From assembly GCF_003688285.1 (NCBI RefSeq), contig NZ_RCNT01000005.1:11106-75105 (forward strand): a stretch of 64,000 nt of DNA. Reading direction: 5' to 3'. Every line of letters starts with the position of its first letter. Position 1 is the stretch's first letter. The notes below the pieces were generated by a model. The model was not told where the DNA came from. It saw nothing but the letters and a program-made list of their open reading frames with translations, and made no database searches. Both the position numbers and the translations under genes were made by a program. Source of the stretch: Rhodophyticola porphyridii. Lineage in GTDB: Bacteria; Pseudomonadota; Alphaproteobacteria; Rhodobacterales; Rhodobacteraceae. Shown piece after piece: positions 55,032 through 63,864 of this stretch.

Positions 55032-55976
55032 ATGCCCTCTGCCCTGTCGCTTGTGGCCGATATCGGCGGCACCAACACCCGCGTGGCGCTGGCCAGCGGC
55101 AAGGTTGTGGATGCCGGCAGTGTGCGCCGCTACGCCAATCGCGACGCCCCCGATCTGGCCCATGTGCTGCACCGCTATCTGGCCGACACGGGCACCGATC
55201 ACGGGCAGATCACCGGGGTCTGCGTGGCGGCGGCGGGCCCGGTTCATGACGGCGTGGCAGATCTGACCAACCTGCCCTGGCGTGTGGAACGCGCGATGCT
55301 GGCGCAGGTGTTGAGCGCTGAAAAAGTGGCCGTTCTAAACGATTTGCAGGCCCAGGGTCACGCGATCGGCCATCTCTCGCCGGAGATGATCAGTCCGGTC
55401 CTGTCCCAGCCCGAGGCAAGCGGACAGGCCGCGAAACTGGTGGTGGGTGTGGGTACCGGTTTCAACGCAGCACCGATCTACGACACCACTCTCGGCCGGT
55501 TCGTGCCGCCGTCGGAATGTGGTCATATCAGCCTGCCGCTTTGCGGCCCCGAAGGCGCGGCGCTGTCAGCGCATCTGCGCGATGCGCATGGGTTCGCCGC
55601 GGTCGAAGAGGCGCTGTCTGGGCGTGGGATCGAGGCGATCCACGTCTTCCTGCACAACCAACGCATGTCGGCTGCCGACATCATGTCGGCGCTGGAGGAT
55701 GGAAACTCCCAGGCGGAGGCAACGGCGCGTCTGTTCGTGCGCATTCTGGGCACGGTTGTGGGCGATCTGGCCCTTGTGCACCTGCCCTTTGGCGGCATCT
55801 TTCTGGTGGGCGGGGTCAGCCGCGCCTTCGCGCCCTATCTGGAACGGTTCGGCTTTGCCGAAGCGATGCACGCCAAAGGCCGGTTCGGGCCGTTTCTGAA
55901 GCAGTTCGGCGTGGCCGTCGTGTCGGATGACTATGCCGCCTTGACCGGCTGCGCCTCCCATCTGACCCATCTCTAG
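55032..55976 (+). CDS. glk: Glucokinase
   Basis: A 314-residue ROK-independent glucokinase of the E. coli Glk type. LVADIGGTNTRVALASG is the phosphate-1 motif, VCVAAAGPV and LTNLPWRVE follow, then VLNDLQAQGHAI, VVGVGTGFNAAPI and the substrate-contact ECGHISLPL. AAGGA lies 7 nt before the ATG at 55032; earlier in-frame starts overlap the GH1 gene. It phosphorylates glucose freed by AglA and the GH1 enzyme, feeding Zwf. It ends 4 bp before the stop codon of the convergent putR gene region (overlapping by four bases at 55973-55976). Confidence 0.94.
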   Translation: MPSALSLVADIGGTNTRVALASGKVVDAGSVRRYANRDAPDLAHVLHRYLADTGTDHGQITGVCVAAAGPVHDGVADLTNLPWRVERAMLAQVLSAEKVAVLNDLQAQGHAIGHLSPEMISPVLSQPEASGQAAKLVVGVGTGFNAAPIYDTTLGRFVPPSECGHISLPLCGPEGAALSAHLRDAHGFAAVEEALSGRGIEAIHVFLHNQRMSAADIMSALEDGNSQAEATARLFVRILGTVVGDLALVHLPFGGIFLVGGVSRAFAPYLERFGFAEAMHAKGRFGPFLKQFGVAVVSDDYAALTGCASHLTHL

Positions 55977-56443
55977 AAGGCACTGTCCTTCACCGCCTCC
56001 ATCGAGACATGGGTCGAGCTGGAGGCGACATGGGGCAGCGCCGAAATCACCTCTCCCAACACGCGGCGATAGCCGCGCATGTCGCTGGTGCGCACCTTCA
56101 GCAGATAGTCGAAGGCTCCTGCGATCATGTGGCATTGCTCGATCTCGGGCACCTTGTGCACCGCGGCGTTGAACGCGCCAAGCGCGCCCTCGGTCGTGTC
56201 CTTCAGTTTGACCTCGACAAAGGCCACGTGATCGCGATTCAGCTTGGCGGGGTTCAGAACCGCCCGAAAGCCCAGGATGTAGCCCTGCGCCTGAAGCCGT
56301 TTCACCCGGACCTGACAGGGACTCTTCGACAGACCGACCTGGCGGGCCAGATCGGTAACCGGAATCCGGCCCTCGGTGGATAGTATTCTGAGAATCTTGC
56401 GATCAAAACCGTCAAGCTGCCCCGTATCCGGTTTATCTGGCAT
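55973..56443 (-). CDS. putR: Lrp/AsnC-family regulator, probable PutR
   Basis: A 156-residue Lrp/AsnC regulator. The HTH region LDGFDRKILRILSTEGRIPVTDLARQVGLSKSPCQVRVKRL (two helices, with LSKSPCQVRVKRL as recognition helix) is followed by a RAM domain containing CHMIAGAFDYLLKV and ending VSMEAVKDSAF. Its gene diverges from putA across 122 bp, the arrangement of PutR, which activates putA when proline is present. The stop overlaps the convergent glk end by four bases. Identification as PutR rests on family and position. Confidence 0.88.
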   Translation of the reverse strand: MPDKPDTGQLDGFDRKILRILSTEGRIPVTDLARQVGLSKSPCQVRVKRLQAQGYILGFRAVLNPAKLNRDHVAFVEVKLKDTTEGALGAFNAAVHKVPEIEQCHMIAGAFDYLLKVRTSDMRGYRRVLGEVISALPHVASSSTHVSMEAVKDSAF

Positions 56444-56565
56444 CTTTTTCCCCGTTCAATCGACCTATTTCAGGACAAACGCCTGCCAGTTTGAAAAGTC
56501 AAGGCAGACCGCCCTGCCCGGCTTGCTGTAATCTGCGTCGAAACCGATCCTCACGAGGCCCCCAG

Positions 56566-59500
56566 ATGGACCCGCTTGCCGCCCTTCGAACACGCATCCG
56601 CAGCCTGACCCACGCAACGGAGGATGACGTCCTCACCGCGTTGATCGGGGAGGCCGCGCCGGATGCGGACACCCGCGCCGCCGCGGCCGCGCGGGGCGCG
56701 CGACTGGTCCGCTCCCTGCGTTCCGACAGCACGCCGGGTCTGATGGAAGTTTTTCTCGCGGAATACGGCCTGTCCACGCGAGAGGGTATCGCGCTGATGT
56801 GCCTGGCCGAGGCGCTGTTGCGCGTGCCCGATGCGGAAACCGTGGATGCGCTGATCGAAGACAAGATCGCGCCTTCGGAATGGGGAACGCATCTGGGCAA
56901 ATCCTCCTCCTCTCTGGTCAATGCCTCGACCTGGGCGCTGATGCTGACCGGCAAGGTTCTGCAGGATGGCGAGGGCATGGCGAATGTGCTGCGCGGCGCA
57001 GTACGGCGCCTGGGCGAACCGGTGATCCGCGTGGCCGTGGGCCGGGCCATGCGCGAAATGGGGCAGCAATTCGTTCTGGGCCAGACCATGGACGAGGCCC
57101 TGAAAAGAGGCGGCAAGATGCAGATGAAGGGATACACCTACTCCTTTGATATGCTTGGCGAAGCCGCGATGACACAGAGGGACGCGGACGAGTTCTACAA
57201 ATCCTATCGCGCGGCGATTTCGCGCCTGACGCCGGAATGCCGGTCGGACGACATTCGGGATAATCCCGGCATTTCGATCAAGCTTTCGGCGCTGCACCCC
57301 CGCTATGAGGTGTCTCAACGCGACCGGGTGATGACGGAACTGGTGGACCGGACGCGCGCACTCGCCTTGCAGGCGCGCAACGCGGGCATGGGGCTCAATA
57401 TCGACGCCGAAGAGGCCGACCGGCTGGATCTGTCGCTTGACGTGATCGAAGCCGTCTTGCGGGACGAGGCGCTGGCCGGATGGGACGGGTTCGGCGTTGT
57501 GGTTCAGGCCTATGGCAAGCGGGCCAGCGCGGTGATCGACTGGCTTTACATGCTGGCCCGAAGCCTTGATCGCAAGATCATGCTGCGGCTCGTCAAGGGC
57601 GCCTATTGGGACACCGAAATCAAGCGCGCCCAGGTGGAAGGGTTGCGGAGCTTTCCGGTCTTCACGCGCAAACCCGCCACAGACGCCGCCTATCTGTGCT
57701 GCGCCAACAAGCTGCTTGGCATGACGGACCGCATCTATCCGCAATTCGCGACCCATAACGCCCACACGGTCGGCGCGATCATCGAGATGAGCGATAATCC
57801 GCAAGCCTTTGAATTTCAACGCCTCCACGGAATGGGCGAGGCGCTGCACGATCAGGTGCTTAAATCCAACGCGACCCGTTGCCGGATCTATGCACCGGTA
57901 GGGGCGCATCGCGATCTGCTTGCATATCTAGTGCGACGTCTTCTGGAAAACGGGGCCAACTCCTCCTTCGTGCATCAGATCCTCGATACGAATGTCGCCC
58001 CGGAAGAGGTCGCCACCGACCCCTTTTCGGCCCTGGAGGGTCTGGGGCCGAACCCGGCCGTCATTCCGCCGGCCGACCTGTTCCAGCCCGAGCGCCCGAA
58101 TGCGCAGGGCTGGGATCTGCACGATCCTGTCGATCTGGAAGAGATCGAGGCGGCGCGCGCGCCATTTCGCACGCATCACTGGACAGGCGCGCCCTTGATC
58201 GCGGGAAAGCCCGGCGATGGCCCCTCCCACGACGTGAAAAACCCCGCAGACCCATCTGATATCGTTGGACATTTGCGGGAAGCTACAGCGGATGACCTGA
58301 ACACGGCCCTGTCAGCGGCCACCCCGTGGAGCGCCGATGCCGGAGAACGGGCCAAGGCACTCAATCGGGCAGCCGAGCTTTACGAAGCGAATTTCGGCGA
58401 GATCTTTGCCCTCTTGGCGCGCGAGGCCGGGAAAAACCCCGCCGATGCCGTGGCCGAGCTGCGGGAAGCAGTGGATTTCCTGCGCTATTACGCGGCCCAG
58501 GCCCCCCGATTGACTTCCCCGGCCCGCGGGGTTTTCGCCTGTATCTCGCCCTGGAATTTCCCGCTTGCGATTTTCACCGGCCAGATCGCGGCGGCATTGG
58601 CGGCGGGAAACGGTGTCATCGCGAAACCCGCGGAGGTGACGTCGCTCGTGGCAATCCGCGCGGTCGGCCTGCTGCACGAGGCCGGCGTTCCACGCACCGC
58701 GTTGCAGCTTTTGCCGGGCCCCGGATCGGTGATCGGCGCGGGTCTGTCGTCAGACCCGCGCATTGCGGGCATGTGTTTCACCGGCTCCACCGGAACCGCG
58801 CAGCGGATCAACCGGGCCATGGCCGGGGCTCTGGACCCCTCCGCGCCTTTGATTGCGGAAACCGGCGGGCTGAACGCCATGATCGTGGACAGCACCGCCC
58901 TGCCGGAACAGGCGATCCGCGACATCGTGACATCCGCCTTCCAGTCTGCCGGGCAGCGCTGTTCGGCCCTGCGGATGCTCTATGTGCAGGACGACATCGC
59001 CGCGCCCTTCCTCAACATGCTCCATGGCGCCATGGACGAACTCGTGATCGGTGATCCCTGGGACCTGAAAACCGATATCGGCCCGGTAATCTCGGAGGAT
59101 GCGCAAAGCGATATCCGCCGCTACATCGCAGCGGCAAAGACCGATGGCCGCCTGCTGAAAACCCTGCCCACACCAACCGGCGGCCATTTCGTACCCCCAA
59201 GTGTGATCGACCTGCCGGGCGGGATTGCCGCGCTGGAGCGCGAGGTGTTCGGTCCGGTCCTCCATGTCGCCCGTTTCGCCGCCGACGAGATCGACGCGGT
59301 GGTCGATGCGATCAACGCAAAGGGCTACGGTCTGACCTTCGGAATGCACAGCCGGATCGACGACCGCGTACAGGCGGTTTGCGCACGCCTGAAGGTGGGA
59401 AACACCTATATCAACCGCAATCAGATCGGTGCCATCGTCGGGTCGCAACCCTTTGGTGGAGAAGGCCTTTCAGGAACCGGACCGAAGGCCGGAGGGCCCC

Positions 59501-60036
59501 ATTACGTGCCACGCTTCGCCGCGTCGGAAACCCGGGCGGACCTCGTTGTCAGGGGCAAGCCAGTCACAGCGACGGCGGTGCAGCAGGCACTTGATGCGCT
59601 CACGCCTTCTCGCAACATCGCGTTGTCCTCACAGGATCTGCCCGGGCCGACCGGCGAATCCAACCGTCTTTCGACTTTTGCGCGCGGCCGGGTTCTCTGC
59701 CTCGGCCCGACTGCTAAGGCGGCGGCCAGCCAGGCCCGGATCGCGCGCTCGATCGGCTGCGCGGCACTGCCGGTCGCACCAGATGTGACGGACGGTCTCG
59801 ACGGCGTCGTCCCTCCGGAGGTGCTGACGGACATCACCGGATTCGACGCCGTGATAATCTGGGCGGACGCTGAGGCCACCCGCCCCTTGCGTCAGGCGCT
59901 GGCGGCGCGGGAAGGTGCGCTGATCCCGCTCATCACCGAGGCCAACCCGATACCGCGCCTGATCATCGAGCGTCATATCTGCATCGACACCACCGCAGCC
60001 GGTGGCAACGCATCGCTTCTGGCGGCTTCGGGATAG
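56566..60036 (+). CDS. putA: Bifunctional proline dehydrogenase / P5C dehydrogenase
   Basis: An 1156-residue PutA that oxidises proline to glutamate in two steps. A leading alpha domain (about residues 1-130) is followed by the FAD-dependent proline dehydrogenase barrel (about 160-460), with GISIKLSALHPRYEV, LVKGAYWDTEIK and ENGANSSFVHQ. The aldehyde dehydrogenase half starts near 560, with SPWNFPLAIFTG, general-base Glu 765 (AETGGLNAM) and nucleophile Cys 799 (SAGQRCSALR). A C-terminal segment past residue 1010 closes the channel. There is no N-terminal ribbon-helix-helix domain, so regulation falls to the divergent Lrp-type gene. GAGG precedes the ATG at 56566; upstream frame is open but not used. 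Confidence 0.97.
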   Translation: MDPLAALRTRIRSLTHATEDDVLTALIGEAAPDADTRAAAAARGARLVRSLRSDSTPGLMEVFLAEYGLSTREGIALMCLAEALLRVPDAETVDALIEDKIAPSEWGTHLGKSSSSLVNASTWALMLTGKVLQDGEGMANVLRGAVRRLGEPVIRVAVGRAMREMGQQFVLGQTMDEALKRGGKMQMKGYTYSFDMLGEAAMTQRDADEFYKSYRAAISRLTPECRSDDIRDNPGISIKLSALHPRYEVSQRDRVMTELVDRTRALALQARNAGMGLNIDAEEADRLDLSLDVIEAVLRDEALAGWDGFGVVVQAYGKRASAVIDWLYMLARSLDRKIMLRLVKGAYWDTEIKRAQVEGLRSFPVFTRKPATDAAYLCCANKLLGMTDRIYPQFATHNAHTVGAIIEMSDNPQAFEFQRLHGMGEALHDQVLKSNATRCRIYAPVGAHRDLLAYLVRRLLENGANSSFVHQILDTNVAPEEVATDPFSALEGLGPNPAVIPPADLFQPERPNAQGWDLHDPVDLEEIEAARAPFRTHHWTGAPLIAGKPGDGPSHDVKNPADPSDIVGHLREATADDLNTALSAATPWSADAGERAKALNRAAELYEANFGEIFALLAREAGKNPADAVAELREAVDFLRYYAAQAPRLTSPARGVFACISPWNFPLAIFTGQIAAALAAGNGVIAKPAEVTSLVAIRAVGLLHEAGVPRTALQLLPGPGSVIGAGLSSDPRIAGMCFTGSTGTAQRINRAMAGALDPSAPLIAETGGLNAMIVDSTALPEQAIRDIVTSAFQSAGQRCSALRMLYVQDDIAAPFLNMLHGAMDELVIGDPWDLKTDIGPVISEDAQSDIRRYIAAAKTDGRLLKTLPTPTGGHFVPPSVIDLPGGIAALEREVFGPVLHVARFAADEIDAVVDAINAKGYGLTFGMHSRIDDRVQAVCARLKVGNTYINRNQIGAIVGSQPFGGEGLSGTGPKAGGPHYVPRFAASETRADLVVRGKPVTATAVQQALDALTPSRNIALSSQDLPGPTGESNRLSTFARGRVLCLGPTAKAAASQARIARSIGCAALPVAPDVTDGLDGVVPPEVLTDITGFDAVIIWADAEATRPLRQALAAREGALIPLITEANPIPRLIIERHICIDTTAAGGNASLLAASG

Positions 60037-60073
60037 GCTTGCCAAGCGCGCGCAGCCGTCTTAGCAGGCAGGG

Positions 60074-60976
60074 ATGACGAAACCTGACCGGCAGATGTTG
60101 AACGCCCTTCTTGGCCATCAGGTCGGCACGGTCGAGATTGCCGATGCGGCACGATCCGGCCGCTCCGGGATTGCGGGCTGGCATCTGGACGACCTGCAAC
60201 TGACCTGCGCGGACGGTGCGCGCATACCGGCCTTTTTCCTCCATCCGCCCCAAGGCGCGCCGCCCGCAAGGGCGGTTGTCTATTGCCATGCTCATGGCAA
60301 CAATTACGGCATCGGACGGGATGAACTGATCCGGGGCCGCCCGGCACTTCAAGCCCCTTATGCAGCGGATCTTGCCGCTCGGAACATCGCTGCGTTATGC
60401 TTGGAAATGCCTTGTTTTGCGGAGCGTGCCACGCCGGGCGAGACGGCGCTGGCCAAGGCCGGGTTATGGGCGGGCAAGCCGCTTTTCGGGCGCATGCTGG
60501 CCGAACTTGCCGCAGGGCTTGGCTGGCTTGCCGCACAGCCCGAGATCGACGCTGGCAGGCTTGGCGCAATGGGCCTTTCGATGGGCGGCACCCATGCCTG
60601 GTGGCTTGCGGCCCTGGATACGCGGATCAGGGCGGTTGTGCATATGTGCTGTTTCGCAGATCTGGAAACGCTGGTGGAGCTGGAAGCGCATGACGGGCAC
60701 GGGATCTACATGATGGTGCCGGGCCTGTTGCCGCAGGCACGGTCGGGGCAGATCGCGGGGCTTGTGGCCCCCCGCGCACAACTGGTCTGCGCCGGCCTGC
60801 AGGATTGGAGCACACCCAAAACCGCGCTGGAGGCGGGGCTGACGGATCTGCGCGCGGCCTATCGCATCTCCGGCCCGGAGACCGCCCTGGAGACCCATAT
60901 CGAGGAGGATCTGGGTCATGCGGAAAGTGCGGCAATGCGGGCTAGGGTTCTTGATTTTCTCGACCGGCGGCTTTGA
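60074..60976 (+). CDS. Dienelactone-hydrolase-like alpha/beta hydrolase
   Basis: A 300-residue alpha/beta hydrolase. AVVYCHAHGNNYGIGRDELI is the oxyanion-hole region, GLSMGGTHAWWLAAL holds the nucleophile Ser near residue 180, and GLQDWSTPK and DLGHAESAAMR supply the likely acid and histidine. The layout is that of the dienelactone hydrolase/acetyl-xylan-esterase group. There is no signal peptide. It follows putA by 37 bp on the same strand and may be read through from it, and it converges on the GntR gene 7 bp away. The substrate is unknown. Confidence 0.85.
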   Translation: MTKPDRQMLNALLGHQVGTVEIADAARSGRSGIAGWHLDDLQLTCADGARIPAFFLHPPQGAPPARAVVYCHAHGNNYGIGRDELIRGRPALQAPYAADLAARNIAALCLEMPCFAERATPGETALAKAGLWAGKPLFGRMLAELAAGLGWLAAQPEIDAGRLGAMGLSMGGTHAWWLAALDTRIRAVVHMCCFADLETLVELEAHDGHGIYMMVPGLLPQARSGQIAGLVAPRAQLVCAGLQDWSTPKTALEAGLTDLRAAYRISGPETALETHIEEDLGHAESAAMRARVLDFLDRRL

Positions 60977-60983
60977 CAGGGGC

Positions 60984-61700
60984 CTATTCGAAATAGTCGC
61001 CATCGGCATCGCGCAGATCGGCGATCAGGTCCAGCACCGAGGCGAGATGCCGGGCCATCGCGGCCTGCGCCTGCGCCGGATCGCGCGCGCGCACCGCGTT
61101 CAGGATATCCCGATGTTCCGAAAGAAGCCGTGCCTTGTGGCCCCGGTCGCTGAGCGCCAGCACCCGCAGGCGATCCAGAGGCGTCTTTTCCTGCGCCAGC
61201 AGCATGGCCGTTCGCGGATAGCCGGTGGCCGCCGCCAGAAGGGTGTGAAACCGGTCGTCCTGCGCCTGAAAATCCAAGTCATTATTGTCAGCGATAGCAG
61301 TAACCTGCCCTGATATGCTCATCTTGATCCGATCAAGATGCTCAGCCCCCAGACCGATCTTGCAGAGCCGGATAACGACGGCCGTTTCAATCGCGCTGCG
61401 CAGAAACTGCGCCTCACGCAACCGCGGCTCGGACAGACGGGTGACGAAATTGCCCCGGCTCGGGCGGGTCACGATCAGGCCGGCCTCCCGCAGGCGCGTA
61501 AACGCTTCCCGCACGGGCGTGCGGCTGGCGCCGAAGCGCTGCCCCACTTCGGTCTCCGACAGGAGACTGCCAGGGCGGATCTGCATTTGCAAAACCGCAT
61601 CGCGCACCTGGCGGAAGATCTGCTCCGCAGGGGGCGAAGAGGTCTCCAGTTCGGCAAACGGGATCGCTGCCAGATCCGCGGAATTTTTCTGTGCGGGCAT
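60984..61700 (-). CDS. GntR/FadR-family transcriptional regulator (FCD domain)
   Basis: A 238-residue GntR regulator. The winged helix has AEQIFRQVRDAVLQMQIRPG, FGASRTPVREAFTRLREAGLI and RGNFVT (about residues 22-90). The C-terminal all-helical FCD ligand domain has metal-site histidines in RFHTLL, SEHRDI and MARHLAS. The ATG at 61700 is chosen; an ATG at 61730 overlaps an operator-like ATACCGGTAT. It diverges from the Gfo/Idh/MocA genes across 104 bp, so it probably represses them in response to a sugar acid or polyol catabolite. Confidence 0.88.
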   Translation of the reverse strand: MPAQKNSADLAAIPFAELETSSPPAEQIFRQVRDAVLQMQIRPGSLLSETEVGQRFGASRTPVREAFTRLREAGLIVTRPSRGNFVTRLSEPRLREAQFLRSAIETAVVIRLCKIGLGAEHLDRIKMSISGQVTAIADNNDLDFQAQDDRFHTLLAAATGYPRTAMLLAQEKTPLDRLRVLALSDRGHKARLLSEHRDILNAVRARDPAQAQAAMARHLASVLDLIADLRDADGDYFE

Positions 61701-61728
61701 GAAAGCAAGCACCTCCCCATCAGCCAGC

Positions 61729-61741
61729 ATACCGGTATACA
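61729..61741. promoter_or_regulatory. GTATAC-core operator candidate between gntR and Gfo/Idh/MocA genes
   Basis: ATACCGGTAT (61729-61738) is palindromic and overlaps CCGGTATACA, whose GTATAC core is common in FadR-type operators. It lies in the divergent promoter region, 64 bp before the dehydrogenase gene. The string ACCGGTATACA also occurs upstream of icd at 2618. Confidence 0.55.
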
Positions 61742-61804
61742 GGTTTATTGACAACGCGATTTGAACATGCAGAGATGGTCGCGATCCTGGGGAGATTATA
61801 GATC

Positions 61805-62860
61805 GTGGACAAGGCGCCGCTGACAGTCGCGATGATCGGTGCGGGCATGGTGGCCGCGACGCATCTGCGCGCAATTCGCGACGCGCGCCCTGCCCTGAAC
61901 CTTGCCGGGATCTGCGCCCGACGCCCCGGGAGTGTCGCCGCTTTCGCCGACAAGGCCGAGGCGGAACTGGGCAACCGGCCCGCGATTTATGCCGACAGCG
62001 AGGCCGTTGCAGGGGATCCCGATATCGACATCGCCCTGATCGTCACGCCCCCCGATGCACGGCTGGAGCTCATTACACCGCTCGCCCGCGCGGGCAAGGC
62101 GATCTTGCTGGAAAAACCCGTGGCGCGAAACGCAAGCGAGGCCTTGGCAATCGTCACCCTCTGCGAAGAACTGAACGTCCCGCTCGGGGTCGTGTTTCAG
62201 CATCGGGTGCGGGCCGCTTCGCAACACGCGGCGGCGCTTGTGAGCACGGGCGATCTCGGCGCGCTCGGCCTTGTGGAGATAACCGTGCCCTGGTGGCGGG
62301 AGCAGGCTTATTATGACGAGCCCGGGCGCGGCACATATGCGCGCGACGGTGGCGGGGTCCTCATTTCGCAGGCAATCCACACGATTGACCTGGCCCTGAG
62401 CCTGACCGGGCCGGTGACAGAGGTTCAGGCGATGACCGCGACCACCCGGTTCCACGACATGGAAGCGGAAGATTTCGCCACTGCCGGGCTCAGCTTTGAA
62501 AACGGCGCCGTCGGCTCGCTGGTTGCCTCCACGGCCAGCTTTCCCGGAGGCGCGGAGACCATCACCCTCCATTTCGAACGCGCCAGCCTGCATCTGGGCG
62601 AAGGCGTGTTGACAGTTCACTGGCGCGACGGCCACAGGGAGACACATGGGGCGGCCGCGGGAACCGGCGGCGGGGCCGACCCGATGGCCTTCACCCATGA
62701 GTGGCACAAGGACATTCTGGAGGATTTCGCGGCCGCCTTGCGCGACGGCCGCGCGCCGATGATCACCGGCAGGCAAGCTCTGGAGAGCCACCGCCTGATC
62801 GACGCGATTGCTTTTTCCGCGTGTGAAGGTCGTGCCGTAAGCTGCGGGGAAATTTCATGA
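61805..62860 (+). CDS. Gfo/Idh/MocA family oxidoreductase (first of three)
   Basis: A 351-residue NAD(P)-dependent dehydrogenase with a GTG start and GGGGAG upstream. The Rossmann fingerprint is VAMIGAGMVAATHLRAI, the family EKP motif is LLEKPVARNASEA, and GVLISQAIHTIDLAL carries the catalytic His-x3-Asp layout. Such enzymes oxidise or epimerise sugars, inositols or their acids. The stop overlaps the next start (ATGA at 62857-62860). It diverges from a GntR regulator. The substrate is not assignable. Confidence 0.9.
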   Translation: MDKAPLTVAMIGAGMVAATHLRAIRDARPALNLAGICARRPGSVAAFADKAEAELGNRPAIYADSEAVAGDPDIDIALIVTPPDARLELITPLARAGKAILLEKPVARNASEALAIVTLCEELNVPLGVVFQHRVRAASQHAAALVSTGDLGALGLVEITVPWWREQAYYDEPGRGTYARDGGGVLISQAIHTIDLALSLTGPVTEVQAMTATTRFHDMEAEDFATAGLSFENGAVGSLVASTASFPGGAETITLHFERASLHLGEGVLTVHWRDGHRETHGAAAGTGGGADPMAFTHEWHKDILEDFAAALRDGRAPMITGRQALESHRLIDAIAFSACEGRAVSCGEIS

Positions 62861-63864
62861 GTTTGCGCTTTGGAGCCCTCGGCCTCGATCATCGGCACAT
62901 CTACGGCATGGCGGCGAACATGATCGGCGCGGGGGCCGAGTTCGCAGGCTGGTGGACCGATGGCAACCCCAACACTCTGGACGGGTTCGGCAAGCGCTTT
63001 CCGGGCGTGCCGCGCGTGTCAGACAAGGACGCGCTACTCGACGATCCCGCGATCGATCTGATCCTGATCTCCGCCATCCCCCGCGACCGTGCCGCGCTTG
63101 CCATCTCGGCGATGGAGGCGGGCAAGGACGTGATGGTGGACAAGCCCGGCTGCACCACTTTGGCGCAGCTCGACGCGATCAGGGCCTGTGTGGCGAAGAC
63201 CGGGCGGATCTGGTCGGTGGATTTCTCGGAACGGTTCGAGGTGCCGTGCGTCACCCGCGCCGCCGAACTGGTGGCGGAGGGGGCGATTGGCCGGGTGGTG
63301 CAAACCGTCGGTCTGGGGCCGCACCGGCTGAATCGCGCCTCGCGGCCGGAGTGGTTTTTCGACCGCGGGGCCTATGGCGGGATCCTGACCGATATCGCCA
63401 GCCACCAGATCGACCAGTTCCTGTTCTTCACCGGCTCCACCGATGCCGAGATCACACTGGCTTCGGTCGGGAACTTCGCCAATCGGAAAGATCCCGGTTT
63501 GCAGGATTTCGGAGAGATCGCCCTTCGCTCGGATACCGGGCATGGCTATATCCGCGTCGATTGGTTCACGCCGGACGCGCTGCCCACCTGGGGCGACGGG
63601 CGGCTGACCATTCTGGGCACCGAGGGCTATATCGAACTGCGGAAATATGTGGATGTCGGCGGGCGGGCGGGAACCGATCATCTGCTGCTGGCGAACGGCA
63701 CCCGCTCCGAGATGATCGACGCATCCGATGCGGGCCTGCCCTATTTCGCGCGGCTTGCCCGCGATATCCGCGACCGGACCGAAACAGCAATGCCGCAGGC
63801 CCATGCCTTCAAGGTGATGGATCTGGCGTTACGCGCCCAGGCCATGGCGGAGGGACGCGGGTGA
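62857..63864 (+). CDS. Gfo/Idh/MocA family oxidoreductase (second of three)
   Basis: A 335-residue protein with GALGLDHRHIYGMAANMI at the nucleotide site, a DKP variant of the EKP motif (VMVDKPGCTTLAQ) and GILTDIASHQIDQFLFF with the His/Asp pair. The GLDHRHIY start and DKPG occur in a distinct branch often found paired with another family member. It overlaps the genes on both sides (ATGA before, GTGA after), so the three are translated together. The reaction is unknown. Confidence 0.88.
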   Translation: MSLRFGALGLDHRHIYGMAANMIGAGAEFAGWWTDGNPNTLDGFGKRFPGVPRVSDKDALLDDPAIDLILISAIPRDRAALAISAMEAGKDVMVDKPGCTTLAQLDAIRACVAKTGRIWSVDFSERFEVPCVTRAAELVAEGAIGRVVQTVGLGPHRLNRASRPEWFFDRGAYGGILTDIASHQIDQFLFFTGSTDAEITLASVGNFANRKDPGLQDFGEIALRSDTGHGYIRVDWFTPDALPTWGDGRLTILGTEGYIELRKYVDVGGRAGTDHLLLANGTRSEMIDASDAGLPYFARLARDIRDRTETAMPQAHAFKVMDLALRAQAMAEGRG

